Origin: Takakia lepidozioides
Taxonomy: Eukaryota; Streptophyta; Takakiopsida; Takakiales; Takakiaceae
Assembly: GCA_030704615.1 (NCBI GenBank)
Contig: CM060731.1
Coordinates: 66,568,756-66,632,755 of the forward strand
Direction of reading: 5' to 3'
DNA length: 64,000 nt
Shown: positions 33,473 to 46,736 of the stretch, one piece after another
How the letters are laid out: every line of letters starts with the position of its first letter
Numbering within the stretch: position 1 is the first letter of the stretch
Made by a program: the position numbers and the translations under genes
Notes under the pieces: generated by a model
The model's input: only the letters and a program-made list of their open reading frames with translations
Told to the model about the DNA's origin: nothing
The model's database searches: none

Positions 33473-34867
33473 GGAGATGAATTACATATTCATTGACAGT
33501 TTTACTAAAGATCAATATGTCATCCATAAAATCAATATCAAATTTGCCTATAAAAGGTCTCAAAACTACAACAGATCCCTTGTTTTATGACTGTCACTAT
33601 TTGGCAGTTATAGCTTTGATGTCTATGAACATGACTAAAGAGACGCGGAGGACATTGGAGCTGAACCTTGACTTTTGCGAAGACATATATATGACTTCGT
33701 AATCTCGGGATTTGCGGTCAAACATTGTTGACCAGAGGAGTTGACATGGTTGATATGACTAATATGACTACATGACTACATGTGTTGACATATGGTTGTG
33801 CACAATATCGACATATGTCAATTCTGAAAGGAATGGATGAATGTTTGCAGGGATGAATACATGGAAGGTTAGGGTTCATTAAGATCAAATATTTTCTACT
33901 GCACGCTACGCATGCCCTATACGGTTGAAAAAAATCTGTTGTCTTGAAGCGCGATGATTGCCGGACGTGCTTCACATAGGTGGCGGGATGGGCTTTGGAG
34001 ACCAATAAGCAAATAATGTAGGAAGGGCTTTGGTTGAGAATTGTGAGCAAATAATACGAAAAGGGATGAAGCTTGACCACATCACGTTTGTTAACATTTG
34101 TAATGCTTGTGCGACCTAGAAAATGACAAGGGGTCACATAGATCTCTTCACTATTCCATCTCCATTTTACTCCCTCCCCATGACAATCATTGAGTGCCAC
34201 CACTGCATATACATGAACATTGGCCTCTAGCCTTTGCAGATCAAAGTACGTACCTCTTTGCACTTGTAGATAGTTTATGTTTTCTAGGTTTCATGATCTA
34301 GATAGCTCGCCACAAGCAACCAATTTAATGTATGTGAGGTGCCCAACAGTTAGGCACCAACAGGGCCAAGGCTTAGGCTCAGCCTTGAGATTTTGAAAGT
34401 TGCTGAACAAAGGTGCAAGACTATGGTCTTGATGGTTTTGAAGAAGGTCACTCTATGATGAGAATACCTTGGCTGGGTAGCCGGGGACTGAATTTTAAGA
34501 AGGTTGGCAATGTGTTTGGAAGGTCATTATGGAGTAATGAATGGCAAAGAGATAAAGAAAGAGAGCAAAGAGTTGGAGGTACTCAAGTCTCAGGTGATCA
34601 ACCAGCTCTGCTTGGAGTGGAGGAATTAGAAGTGTTTACAATTAAATCATGCATAATAAACCTACCTAGGATTTTGGTTCTAAGCTTGATACTACAAGCT
34701 ATGGCGGAAAATGACTATTTACTACTGTATAAAGAGCATATTTCATAGCGGCGTATATATCCTCTGTGACTGGAGTGGCTATATTACTTAAAGTTTAGCA
34801 TTAATCAGAGAATATTTTTTAAGTAAAACTGGACAATGAACTGACTGACACAAAGTTATGAATTTAA
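33473..34867. other. No gene recognised
   Basis: A minus-strand frame of 181 codons (33718-34263) resembles nothing I know and has no neighbours to support it. Confidence 0.35.
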
Positions 34868-35085
34868 CCAACAGTCAATAGCTCCGTTGGTTAAGTGCAC
34901 TAAGTGCTACCCAGACGATTATGGGGTCAAACTTGCTATTGACGGGTGTGGTATGGTTCCTGGGTGGTGCCCCATTCCTACGCCTCATGGCGGGTTACTG
35001 TGAAAGAGGTTATTTTCTCATGCATAGGCTGGATTGTGAGCCTTGTGCATAATCTGTTTACTCATGGAGAGGAAAAAATGACTAT
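34868..35085 (+). mobile_element. tRNA-derived SINE-like element
   Basis: The head contains AGCTCCGTTGGTTAAGTGC, close to a tRNA A box, and GGGTCAAACTTGC about 35 bases later, close to a B box. A non-tRNA body follows and the unit ends in an A-rich stretch near 35066-35076. The head, body and A-rich end are the SINE arrangement. Flanking duplications are not clear, so it is either old or mis-bounded. Confidence 0.6.
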
Positions 35086-36000
35086 CTTATGATGTACAAG
35101 AATGGGCATTCCATAATTGCTTTTTAACTAACTCATATGTCATTCTTGCTAAACAATAGCACTAATCAAAGATTATAGTTAGGGAATGCCATCGTAAAGC
35201 TGAAATAGTAGAAAGATCTTATAGCCTTGGAGTTATGAATTAAAGAACATGCTATATCACTGAGTTTTTAGGTATAGAATCTCTGTCACGATTTCTAGCC
35301 GAAATCGGATGACTCCCAACTAGGGGCAAGGAAACTTGCGCCTTGATTGAGAATACACGTGCTAGTGAGTACATAGCACGTACGCGCACTATATCCAAGC
35401 TACGGAGAGGGTTGCCCTATACTCAGGCTAACGTGAAAGTGTTTATGTTCACGTATGACTACGGCTTGTTCCCATACCTTAGGCCGACATCTCAAGGCGG
35501 GCCCAATTGCAATGATTGGATGTACAATCAATTCAAGGTTATCTTCTTGGTCAAAGGGGTTGAAGGCAAAGCCTTGCTCAAGGTGATGCCAAAATCACTG
35601 GCGATCGCAAGTAATTGATGTTGCAGTAAGACAATTCGATCCTTGAGGAGAATTGTACATCGGCCATTGAGTGGGCCGAAAACAGTGCAGTAGGTGAGTC
35701 TGGGAAACTCCACATTTGGCCATGACTTGGGGAATCGGCCGAACTAGCTAGTGGGAAATAAAAATCAAGTGGTTGTTTGGAACTTTGTCATGGGACCCCA
35801 TGCAATAGGAACAAACTCCTTGATGTGAGACACCACAATTTAGAAGTTAGTTTCCACAAAAAAACCAGTCGATGAGGACATCAATTTCTTGTTGGTAGGG
35901 GTATGTGTCGTAGCCCTGTGCTTTGAGGGCAGGGGTCGGGGCAGCGGTAGCAACGGGAGTGGGGCTGAACGATCCTTATGTGGCTAGGTACTCAAAGGGG
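35086..36000. other. No gene recognised
   Basis: A 91-codon plus-strand frame (35343-35618) was examined and does not match a family I can name. Confidence 0.35.
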
Positions 36001-36165
36001 CTGAGGCACTAACTAGGCGGGGCCCCCAACTGGTGGGCGGTGGAGATCCTGAGTGGGGTTGGTCACAAGACGGTGGTGGCTTAGAGTGGATAGGGCTGGG
36101 GCGCTTAACAAAAGTAGGTGGGAGTCGTGGGGGAGTCTTGGGACTTACCGCAGGCCGATATGACC
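36001..36165 (-). repeat. Diverged inverted copy of the GC-rich repeat at 55.0 kb
   Basis: The reverse complement shares GACTCCCCCACGACTCCCACC and neighbouring words with 55040-55150. It shows that the GC-rich sequence at 55 kb belongs to a dispersed family. Confidence 0.55.
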
Positions 36166-37437
36166 GCAAGGAGTTGGCCGAGGCACGAGATGGTCGTGCA
36201 CCAAAAAAGATTATGAGCTCTTCAACGACAGTCACATAAGTACACATAAGCAGTAATAACCCAAGAATGATACAAGCCCATGAAGCTACCAAAGCTAATA
36301 GAGCAAGTGAGCGAGCCAGAAAACGACCGAGTGTAGAAAGCTATTCCGGACTACCTACAACCATAGGGAATTTCCACTCAACCCATGTAGTCAAGGGTTG
36401 CATGGGAGGACCATTATGCCTAGACAGAGTTTCAAGTCGACCCAGCGGCCAATTTTGGAATTAGGAATGACTTGAGGAAAGTTTACCGAAGGGTGCGCGA
36501 CATATTTCACAATTGGATGGCTTTCCAAAAAATTGCGCTGATTATTTGTTCCCACTTTTTTAGCTTCTGGAAATACTTAACTATGCGTTTTTCTCTTCGT
36601 ACACCAAAATTAGTTATATTGCATCTTGCAAAGTTTTACTTTTAGCTTTCTCGACTCGGATTCAATTTCATCTTTATGACTTTGTATATAAAAAACAAGT
36701 TATACCTCATTAATGATATCCTTGGGCAGCAGATTGCTGCCAATGCTCTTATTCACATGTTCATGTTGTGAATCACGGGCAGTATTTAGTCCTTAGGCTT
36801 AAGTCTATAGATATGGCTTTGCTTAAAATCTTTTTTGTACTTTTAATATTATGGCTTGTTTAAGCCCATAACTAACGTTTGCTAATTTAGGCTGTAACAG
36901 CAAAAATATGCAAGAAGCAAAAATATGTGATTGAAAATATTTCAATCTAAAGACAAAACAACGGTTCCATAACTAACTCTATGCCAAAGAAAACACACAT
37001 TTCTATTTGGTGCAGTCTAAGCCACAACTACACGAAAAAGAAAGTGAGAACACTTAGATATAAAATACTAGCACAGCGTTACAAACCCCATTCTAGCTCA
37101 TTGTACTGCTGAAAAAATAAAGCCTTAAATAGGCATAAAACTAACAATTGTCTTTTAGCCGAAAAAATTTGAAGTCAAATTTTAATCCTTTAAAAGAAAA
37201 AGCATCTCTATTACTTAGCACGAACTAATAAAAACCTAAATTCCTTGTTTTTTTCCAATATACCATGGTCTGTCAAAAGACGCCATCCATCTGTGGAATT
37301 TTCAAAAGCCTCTTATGCAATTTAGGGTTTACGACTACCCCAAGGCTTAGAACTTGAGTATAATGAGAATGCTTAAGTTTCATAAAGAGGGCGGGCCTCT
37401 GTAGCATGTTGTGCACAATCACATAGCCCGAAACACT
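36166..37437. other. No gene recognised
   Basis: AT-rich from about 36500. No coding similarity seen. Confidence 0.4.
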
Positions 37438-38128
37438 CTAGGACAAAACACTTTGAATAGCCTTGAGCATGTATGATCTCACATGTGCTCTCTCTCGAAG
37501 TGTACCAACATAGCTCAACAATGATAAATGCTTGTTTTTTACGCCGCAGATGACATCATTTCGGGTGGCAAAACTCTCAAAATATCCCGACATCCCTCTC
37601 CAATGCAATGCAATGTGTTTTGTGAGGCATAAAGTCAATATTGGCATAGATAATGGACATAATGTTCCCCTCCGCCTGGAGTGTCTCTGGTCGAGGCCGC
37701 TTCACGCCACGATTTCCGTGGAAAGATGACAAACACCCTTCTTTACTGAGCTTTTTATACTCCATATACGTTGACCTACCAATTCCGTGTATTATCCACC
37801 ATGCTTTCTCACAAACATCAACACCTTCTATTGTAACATACGATCTGCGCGATGCCCCTTCCATGATGTGAAGTCGTTTTGAAACATTCAATCCAAGTTC
37901 TCTCCTCTCATCGAATGACGAACCCCAAAATGCAGTACAAATTGCCAAGGTTTTTCTCCAATCAAAATATTGGCAGCAGTATTTGTTGAGTCCCTTCTGA
38001 TGACATCTCAAAGATAGAAACCCACTATTGACAAACTCAACTCTATTGAAGTTTACTGTGGAGTCAATGTAGCCCCTGGACAACAAGCTCTGGTGACTTT
38101 CATGAGCCCTATAGCCCAGGTTGGACAA
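37438..38128 (-). pseudogene. Transposase-like ORF fragment
   Basis: A 183-residue minus-strand frame (38128-37577). It has RRSYVTIEGVDVCEKAWWIIHGIGRSTYMEYKK, then a Gly/His patch (FHGNRGVKRPRPETLQAE), then a proline-histidine patch (DFMPHK). This order, 'VC..AW...HGI....', a basic linker and 'G..RP', resembles the N-terminal region of a class of eukaryotic DDE transposases whose family I cannot name. A second frame (37647-37438) continues out of phase, so the frame is broken near 37580-37640. Terminal repeats were not found. Confidence 0.5.
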
Positions 38129-38864
38129 TGATTGTCTTATATGGAATCTACCTCGGGATATTAGGGAGGTTAGCAGACAATGAATGTGGCCGCACTATCT
38201 CATTAGAGTACCATACCTACTGCAATTGTGGTTCAAAAATCTGACCCGCCCATAGAACGTTAATTGGATAGCGATTGAGTCAGAGGCTACTCCTGTCATG
38301 CAAAATGTCCAAAAGAAAAAAGAGCTTTGCCTCATGATGAGGCATTAAAAAAAAGAAATCCCCAAAAATACCAGGGTTTAGTGGCGCCTCAATCCCTTTC
38401 TACTTTCTGGGATAAAGAGCTGGTCCACTGACCGTCATTACATCAAGCACAAGAGATGGTATACACCTCGACAAATATTACTACTTTACATAACAATTTC
38501 AATACCCATAATACATGCATTCACATATGCTTCAAAACTATCCACCGCCATCCAATCCCTCACGACCATCATCACTAACATACGAGAATTAGAAACCAAT
38601 ACCCTCTAGGTCATGATATGCATCGCTATGCCTCTGTTTTCATAGGGCCTTCCTTGAAAAGGAAGAAGGGTCAATAGCCATGATGTTAATTATGCCAGCT
38701 TTGGCCGGAGTCTTCTCTCTCTCTTTCTTCATAAATGCCCAAACCACAACATTGTGGTCATTGGTTCATTTGCTACAGCGAGTAAATCAAGATAAATGAT
38801 GTCTGATCAAGTTGGTGCCTAAAAAAAAAGATTACACACCTAGTTCCTGACACACTGGACTTCA
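38129..38864. other. No gene recognised
   Basis: No coding frame or element ends seen. Confidence 0.4.
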
Positions 38865-39200
38865 TTTTTTAATTTATTTAATCAAAAGGGGGAATGGAGC
38901 TCCATTACTCAAATTGAGCAAGGAAAAAACAACCTCGCGGTCGCCGTGAAGCTTACAAGAGGGTTGGAGTGTATAACGCCAACTTAGTTATCTTGCAAGC
39001 AGTGAGACAAGAAAGATGGAAAAGACCGTCTGCCATCCACATAACACAGGATGTCACAGTTGCCACTAGAACCTGGAAGCCTGGGGCGACAATGTCACTA
39101 ACTCTAGCAAGTTATAGGCTGCGGAAGGCCCATTTCATAATGTGAAAAACAGAAACCATCCTCCATCACAAGAACTACACTACCATGCAGCTGTGAGCAC
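38865..39200 (-). mobile_element. LINE 3' end fragment
   Basis: Minus strand ends with AATGGAGCTCCATTCCCC, then TTTTGATTAAATAAATTAAAAAATG, the typical 3' terminus of plant LINEs (a GGAGCTCCATTCC word before a TTGATTAAAT tail). Only the non-coding 3' portion is visible and the upstream limit is approximate. Confidence 0.5.
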
Positions 39201-42200
39201 GCATAGTGGAAACAAAGAACTACCACTCAGGTAGTGGGGAAGGGCAGCTGATGAGGCCCTTCCACGATTTAAGAATGCATGAATGAGGGCGGTAGTCCAA
39301 GTTCATGCATTCAAAAGCGGCGGAAGGGCCAGGTTAGCTGCCTTTCACCAGTGTAAAAAACCAACCTGCCCCCTTTCTCGCCCCCCCAAAATTACATCTG
39401 AAAAATTTCGCAAGGCCCTAGGTGTCTTGTGCCTGACATAAGGTGTATCCTCCTGTCAGGATGAAAACTTCCCGTTTAACAAGGTATCGAAAGAACAAAC
39501 AAAGGAAATTTCTAGGTGGCTTTTTGCGTGCAAGGTAGAGCCTCAAAATGCTAGTATCGATGTTGACCTCTTCACCGCATGCTAGCATGAGAAGGAATGC
39601 TATCTCACATCTGCTAACTGCAACTACCAATACTTATTGGTAGCGAAGGAAGCCCCTCTGTTGCTAACAGATGTGCTCAGGCCACACACAACACACCATG
39701 GATGCCAAACACTCCAGACGCTAGCACGGACGAGGCAAGGGCCCCACGCTACTCTCCAACTGTTTGACAATAGCACTCCACATGGACTACTCATCTCAAC
39801 AACTCACTGTCGTGCTCTGTAGTACAAAATTCAGGAGAGCTCCCCATTGCTGACTTGCTTGACATATGCACAGCTAGCATATTGACAGACACAACCAAGC
39901 TAAATTACAAGCTCCAAGGCCCCCACAATTACTGTGACAGCATACCCACACCCACCACTGGCCATGACCACAATCACGAACTATATGTACTAAAAAGGCA
40001 ACCGCAGCCTACAACTGCAACAGGTACCCAACACTTCAGGTGGACAAGACAAGAGATGACTGATAACTCCACACCACACAATTCTGGAACAGAGGACATA
40101 CACAATGTATGCCCCCACTTTGGCCTAACAGAGGAGATAAAGAAAGAACCATGCAAGTGGCAGCAGGACCTGTAACAGTGGAGAGTTATCTACCAAGGAG
40201 CTGAAGGGTAGTATTGATGGGGAAGGTGATCAATTGCCTACGAATGTTACGAGGACCCGCTGGGATGGGGTGGCAAGTCAACAATAACCTATGAGCAGGT
40301 CCAGCTAAACGACACGATGAAAATGGGAGAGCCGACAACAGGGCCCAAGACCCTGCCCACATAAAAATGAGCTACTTACGTCTGTTGCCATCTTGTGGAA
40401 GTCTTCAATATGTTAATCCAGAAATGATACTAAAACACAGCCAGGGTCTGCAACAGCTACTCAGAGGAAAATTAAAGGGACCCCCTTAGACCTGGCTTTA
40501 TTGAGTTCTCAGTCGCACAACTTTCAGAGGACAAATGCAAAAGAGTGCACACCTACCATGAGGCCAGTATGCATACTACTAAAGAGGGACGACGTGCCAC
40601 ATTTAAGCAAGGAATTCACACACAGATGTAACATCCCCTGCTCTTGTTATCTCACTAATATCCCCTCTTTGATATACAATACTGTGCACACTGACCTGTC
40701 ATTCATGTTGCATGCCCCGATGAACGTCTACAAATGATAATTATGATATACCAGACATTCCATCAGCTATCCCCTGTTCTCTACCCTTGTGACAATCCAT
40801 GGCATATACTCACGCAGAACATAGCAAACACCAGCATTGCTGCCTGTCACCCCTACTAGAATGCAAAGGTTGCTTGAGACAGGCTCCAGGAACCCGGCAG
40901 GTGCAACCCATGACCAGCACACCACAAACGTGAACTGCCACAAAGAGCTTCTAAAACATCACCTGTGAGGTAAAAGGGAAAATTGTTCTCATTCCTCTCT
41001 GGGAATATCCTGTCAAAGGGACAGGCTTGTACAACTACAAGATGCTTGTAACAGGGAAAAGGTTGACCATTGCCTCAAGTAGGCAACCGGGAATCGGTTG
41101 CCCGCTCTCCACAATCTCGGAATTGTGGGGGAATTTGTGGCGTCCAAATGGTTCTAAACTCCATAGGCAACCCCAGTTTTCTGAGAGGACCTTCTCCTTC
41201 CTACATGTCATACAAAGAGAATTTGTCGTCTTGAACAGAATTGTATCGATTTAGTATCCAATGTTGGCAGTAAGCATCACATTCATAAGGCTTCTAATGA
41301 ATTGCCAAGCTCTTCAAAGAAATTAGGGCATCATAATTGGTCCACGATTCGCCATTATCAAGGCCCTCTAAAAGATTAGTTTGTGGTGACTAGGCTATAG
41401 GTGGGAACATGGGTTAGCCGACCAGTGTGATTTATATATAATTTCGAGTTACTCCACAGGCTTCCTTCTCACAATAAAACAAAATAAGACCGTTAATGTG
41501 GAAATATTTACTCCACCCCTTGTTGACTGCAGTTCCAAAGTTGTGGTATACTCTGGATCTTCTGTTATCCTCTCATGGCAGCTACAACAATTGGGTGGTC
41601 AGACTTACATTTGGTCTTTTGTATCCTTTTCCAGAAGCGAACTCTTCAGCTCGGACAAACGCAGGCATTCTCTCTGCAAGTCCCCAACGGATGATCCTCC
41701 CTGAGACATTAAGAGGCCAGGGAGGAATCATTGCAATGTTGAGAACCTGATGAAAATTTACCCATGACCCTACTACAGAATCTGTTCCTTCCTTCTCTCC
41801 ATCCATCCCTGTTGCCTTTGACTTTTCTTCAGAGGCCACATGGGTTTGAGCTTCCGCGAACCTGTAAACTTCCAAGTCATTCCTTCCTTCCAGATCAAAT
41901 AGCATCTGTAATAGAGTGTCATCTTTACTGATCAGATCCAAATGGAAATTTGACCATAAGAAGGACATGTCTTATGTCTTCCAGGTGGATTACTAAACGA
42001 CCTAGATGATCAAGTGAAGTTTAACAAGGTCTATGGTGCAAATCAAGCTACGATTCATGAACCATTCTTTGAGAGCAAGCATACACATTCACAGACTTCT
42101 TAATGGAAGATATCAAAGTCCAAACAACCACTCCAGTTATTCAAGGGCTGCAAATCAAACATCAGTGATCAGATGGTACACTGTACCAGATGTTCTTGCT

Positions 42201-42329
42201 GGTTTTGTTCAACAATCAATGGATACTCTCTCAGTTTGACACAACCACCAGCTTGAGGAACACATTGAGGTTCAAACTAAAAACCTAACACATGCAGGGC
42301 TGAGGACTCCAAAAATACCTTGAGGAGCT
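39201..42329. other. No gene recognised
   Basis: Several frames of 70-130 codons on both strands (e.g. 41582-41968 minus, 39855-40175 plus) were read and not recognised. No element ends were found. Confidence 0.4.
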
Positions 42330-42480
42330 TTTCTTTACTTCTTGTAAGCTGTATCCATTTTCAGATCACCTCGATCTTTCCTGAAAAAGCGGTTGACAGT
42401 CTTGAATCTCATGCCACTTAGCTTTTACTTCCAGGCTTCTTTTTCTATCATAGTTTTGTGCTAAGTTTAGCAGTGACAGT
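42330..42480 (-). repeat. Sequence downstream of the RAP gene, copied at 26.1 kb
   Basis: Partner of 26060-26215 in opposite orientation. It lies 90-240 bases past the likely stop codon of the RAP-domain gene, so it could be that gene's 3' untranslated region. Confidence 0.7.
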
Positions 42481-42568
42481 GATGGAACTTTTGGAAACTT
42501 TATGAATCTCCAAACTACAACACTGGAGGCTTGCACATAACACTACAAACCTGTGTCCAACATATATG

Positions 42569-45500
42569 TTAGATGAAACCCTCAAGAAGTTTGCGCAAAT
42601 CTTCATCTGCTCCCCCTCGCTGCGTAGTTCCTCCCACTGTAAGAGGCAGCCACATCTTGTGAGAATAGGCTCCCGACAAAAGTCAAGCTCAAACATGTAA
42701 AGTTTTTGCATCCTTTCCTCCAACTCAGGCCTTCAAATGCTAGAAGGTGAGCAGCCTGTGTAGTGGCCATGATGGCTTAAGTCATAACCATGTGAAAATA
42801 TCTTAAACAATAGGAAATTCTGTTCACGTTCGGTGTGACCTATGCATTAGAAAAGATTTACACATCTCACAGGTCTGCGCAAAACTTTTACTCATTGAAA
42901 AACACACCTAGTTAGGCCCTCAGTGTTCGTGCAAGGATTTAGTTCTAGTGGTGCAGTGTCCTATAAAGTGTTTGGGCTTTCCTGGAAGTTAGATAGCACC
43001 TCTGTCTCATCCCTCAGGCAGGTTTTCAGCAATTTCAGTGCTTTCCACTCTACGGACTACTACAGGAAGATGGGACGACTTATCTTCTGAGGATAAGAGG
43101 TGCCAGAGTTGCACCATATGCGAAGTGGAGAGAAAGAGTAATTTTCTCAGGCCATCATTACTACATGAGAGCAGATACTGGAGTCTTTTTAGAGATTCTC
43201 GGTCCCATGCACACTTGATTTTTGAAGTGTGCTTTGGTTTCTGTGGATCTACTCCATTAATGTACATCCATCTTTTTAAGCCCTTTGACCCTCCCACGGA
43301 CATATAATCCATATTTCACTCTTTGTTTTCGCTCTAATCTTATTTTTGGCTTTCTGACTCCTTTTGGCCCCTTAGACACAAAGGGCCTCCTATGGATGTC
43401 TACGTTTTCTTCTTTATTTGTCTTTGTGGAAAACTGAGCCTCTGCACATTGGACAAGCTCTAACGCTCAATCTTACCTCTTGGTAAGGTAGGGGAATAAC
43501 CATCCATCCAGCTGCAGCCAAGAGCCTACGCTTCAAAACGGTGTGGCCAAGTGGTGTGCCTGCAAAGCAAGATGAACAGGCATCAACTTAAGAAAATTAT
43601 TTACTGTGGTTTGATCCCTTCTGGCTGGACCACCTCAACATAGAGGGCTCTCAGGCACTGATAGGTTGCCATGGACAAGGATGAGCTTTAACTGATCCTG
43701 GTTCTGAAGTGTTCCTGTGTACCAAATGCTAAGCATTATAGCTGCATAAACCTGTACAGCCACCAGATATCCATGCCTTTCCCCCTTTTCCCTCACTTTA
43801 ATTAAGCTTATGCTTCATTTCACATCCTTGAGGATCTTGTTTGGAGTGAGATCTGTTTTTTATTAACAGAAACAAAGTAGACTTCGTGCATCATATGCAA
43901 ATAGATAGATTGAGATGAGAAACGAATAAGAGACGTTCAGGGTCCAGAAGTTGGTTGGTGTGGCTTTGTTTTATAGAAATATTAGGCAATAGCGTATGGT
44001 CGGCATTGGAGTGCGCCATCAGGATATCCAAACTCAAAAAGTTGCTGGTAGGCATCTTCTTGACTACAACTTTTGCTTTACTGAATTAGCTGACATAATG
44101 GCATATATTCACAGTGCCTTTAGTGTCATGCATATATGTGCATTCTTTCCTGCCATTGTCAACAAATGTCCCTCAATAGAGATTGAAAATGCACTCACCT
44201 GTATTGCGAGTAAAATGTGTCGGACCATCAATCTCAAGAGCAAGCCTGGCCTCCACCAAAGCAAGGTCCAACGTGTATTCAGCTGCCAGATACTCTGGTA
44301 CCCAATTTCGTCCCGTCCCAACCAGCAGGCGCTCTACCTCCTTCTGATGGATAGACGTCCACTTGGTACCTGCCTTCTCCTCCTTCCAAGCCCCTGCCAA
44401 GATTTTCTCCAAAGCACTCCCTAACTCCAGGCCTAGATCAGGAAGTTCTAATTGCAAACTCAGATTTACCTGATACAGCTGTGAAAGATGTGACATATCC
44501 TTGGATTGAAAATCAGGTTTGCACTGTGATGTAGCAACCCTCCAACTGGCAGTGAGGGCTGCCCACAGCTGAGCAAAAGAAGGGCGGGCTAGTTGGCCGA
44601 GCACAGCATATGACCATGCCATGTTGGCAAGCTGCTGTAGACTGAAACCATTGAAGAAATCATGTTGTGCAGTGGGCTGATCCGCCCCTTCCCCTGGTTC
44701 TAGAAAAGAGTCGAGAGCATCAAGGAATGGGTCCGCTGGCTGATACAAATTGGCGAATGCCCAAAAGGAGTTGGACAAGCTCTTGCGGCCGGAAGCTCCG
44801 AGCAACAAGGCTTGCCTGCGTGGCCAGTTCTAGAAAGAGAGCAGGAGAAGCATGCTGCATGGAAGCCAAGGCACCTGCTGTGTTGGCAATGTTCTGGGGT
44901 TTAAACTCCAGCTTTCGCTTCAAAGCAGCACCACCAACCCAGTTCATCTCATCGAAACACAGTAAATGTCCACCCACTTTAGAGAGAGCCCATGCAATAT
45001 TGGAGATGCCCTGGGCAGAGCAGTCGGGTAAAGCCAGCATAGCTGCATTGACGAGCTGCACCATTTCCTTTTTTCTTGCGAACGTAAGCCTCTCGCTCTT
45101 GGACATTGACGTGCTCTCCATATGCTTGGCGACCCTGTGAAGGGCGGTGGCCGAATTGAGCGGACTGAGAGGTATTTTCTTGGCCCGGCGTGCACTGCCC
45201 ATCGCCTGGGTAACCAAACGAAGCACAGATTCACCATCAGCAGCCTCTACTAACCGTCTATTCAATCCACGCTCCTCTCTGTATTGATCCCTTGCTAACA
45301 GATCCTCCCAATTGTTTGTAGAGGAAGAAGAGGTGGAAAGTTCTCCAGCATATCTCCTGGACGATAGCACCGTATTTGTGCCTCGAGTTTTGCCCCACAC
45401 GGCACTTGCCAAGGCACAACTATCTGCCTCCGTGTTCCTTCCATTTCTGTCAGCTTCATATCCATTTTGCAACCATTGTGACTTGGCGTCAACATTTCTA

Positions 45501-45634
45501 TTCCTTCTGACACGCACTGCACGCCCTTCGCTCGATGGAACATCTCCATTTCTCCATCTCCACAAGGCTGAAAGAAAAGTGCTTCCTCCTGGTGCTGCTA
45601 ATGGAAACATAGTCTGCCACATCCCCGTCCTCAA
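42569..45634 (-). CDS. RAP: RAP-domain protein, likely chloroplast rRNA maturation factor (three exons, two frame breaks)
   Basis: Exons on the minus strand: 45634-44199, 43559-43477 and 42636-42569. Introns are GT...AG: donor GTGAGT at 44198, acceptor TTTGCAG before 43559, donor GTAAGA at 43476, acceptor TCTTACAG before 42636. The split codon at the first junction restores a glycine and the second intron is phase 0. Exon 1 has the helical repeats of this family (ALPDCSAQGISNIAWALSK, FKPQNIANTAGALASMQH, LQQLANMAWSYAVLGQLARP). Exons 1-3 together give the RAP domain: LALEIDGPTHFTRNTG, then PLGHTVLKRRLL and AAGWMVIPLPYQE, then WEELRSEGEQ. The best match I know is Arabidopsis RAP (At2g31890), a chloroplast protein for 16S rRNA maturation. 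The N-terminus from 45634 is Ser/Arg-rich, fitting a transit peptide. Two breaks: an extra T in a T4 run at about 44767-44770, and one missing base near 42610 in the last exon, after which the natural stop would be 42569-42571. These may be pseudogene lesions or sequencing errors. Confidence 0.85.
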
Positions 45635-46736
45635 TGACCAGCATCTCTAGTAATTACCTCCAAGCGTCTGCATGAGATGGCTCTACATTTTTTGTGCCAC
45701 ATGGATGATTTCCACCCAGCAGGAAAGGTCCGCTCTTGCTTCACCACAACCCATGTAAGGAATTCAACAGTATGTCTAACAAGGATGCAACCGCTGTAGA
45801 ACTTATGGAGTCTAGCCTCCAGCATTCCCTGGATCACCATCTTCTGTTAAACTAGAGTCTCACACCTATCTTTCTGGAAATGGGTTTTGATGCAGTTACT
45901 CTGAAGGCCAACATTCTTTGAGGATGATGCCTGCTACCAGCGATAGACCAAAGTATCCTGTGTGGGCAAGGTATGCGCAATAAGGGCCATACTTTGAAAG
46001 ATCCCATAGGCCGATCAGTTTGTTTAGCAGTGTACATAAGGGAAATATGTGATGGCGGACAGCCGGCAGCCAGAGGCGCCAGCCACTCCCACTTTACCCA
46101 TGGCGGGTCTATGCCCTCCCCCAAATCAGCTATCAGGTACGCGGAGGCCTCCCACAAAGCTTCCCACCACCTCCTTCTCGGCAGCGGACACGTTCACTTG
46201 AGCGTACAGTCTCTTATTATAGCCCATCCCATCAAGCACCACCATCTTGTCAACCAGACCCAATGCCTTATGAGTTCGACGACTTTCTTTGTACTTGTGC
46301 TCATCGTGCTGCTAAGAACAACATCAATGGCATTCCCAATGCTTTTGTCTTCGTAGATTCTATAGCCAACTGGCACAGGCTATGTCCATCTTGCATTGGG
46401 CTACTCTAGTTGGCATGGCTTCGTCTCATCTTTTTGCTCTTCCCAATGTCACACCCATTTCTTTGTCTCATGTCATTCGCGCATTTGGATGGGATGATCA
46501 TTTGGTTTGATTAGCTTGATATGTTGTATTTTTCATTTCTTTATGTTAATTCTTCCCTTGCTATGGGAACTTTCCATATTTTGTACAGTTACCTCATGAC
46601 AGTTTGTAAATAAAAGCTTTGCAGGGTTTCATTATCCAGGTTGTGGTGGGATGTTTGCCCATATTAGGGGTCTTGCGCGTCATCAGCATATGTTTCATAT
46701 AGCCCATCAATATTATCAAGACGGTCGTATACCTAC
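45635..46736. other. Upstream flank of the RAP gene, no other gene recognised
   Basis: Probably holds the promoter and leader of the minus-strand RAP-domain gene. I could not identify a TATA box with confidence. A plus-strand frame at 45973-46356 overlaps this region and looks fortuitous. Confidence 0.4.

Noticed and set aside
33718-34263. 181-codon minus-strand ORF as a gene
   Set aside because: No similarity recognised; His/Cys-rich but without a regular zinc-binding spacing.
43007-43312. Extra exon of the RAP gene
   Set aside because: It lies within intron 2, interrupts a contiguous RAP domain that exons 2 and 3 complete directly, and has no family match.
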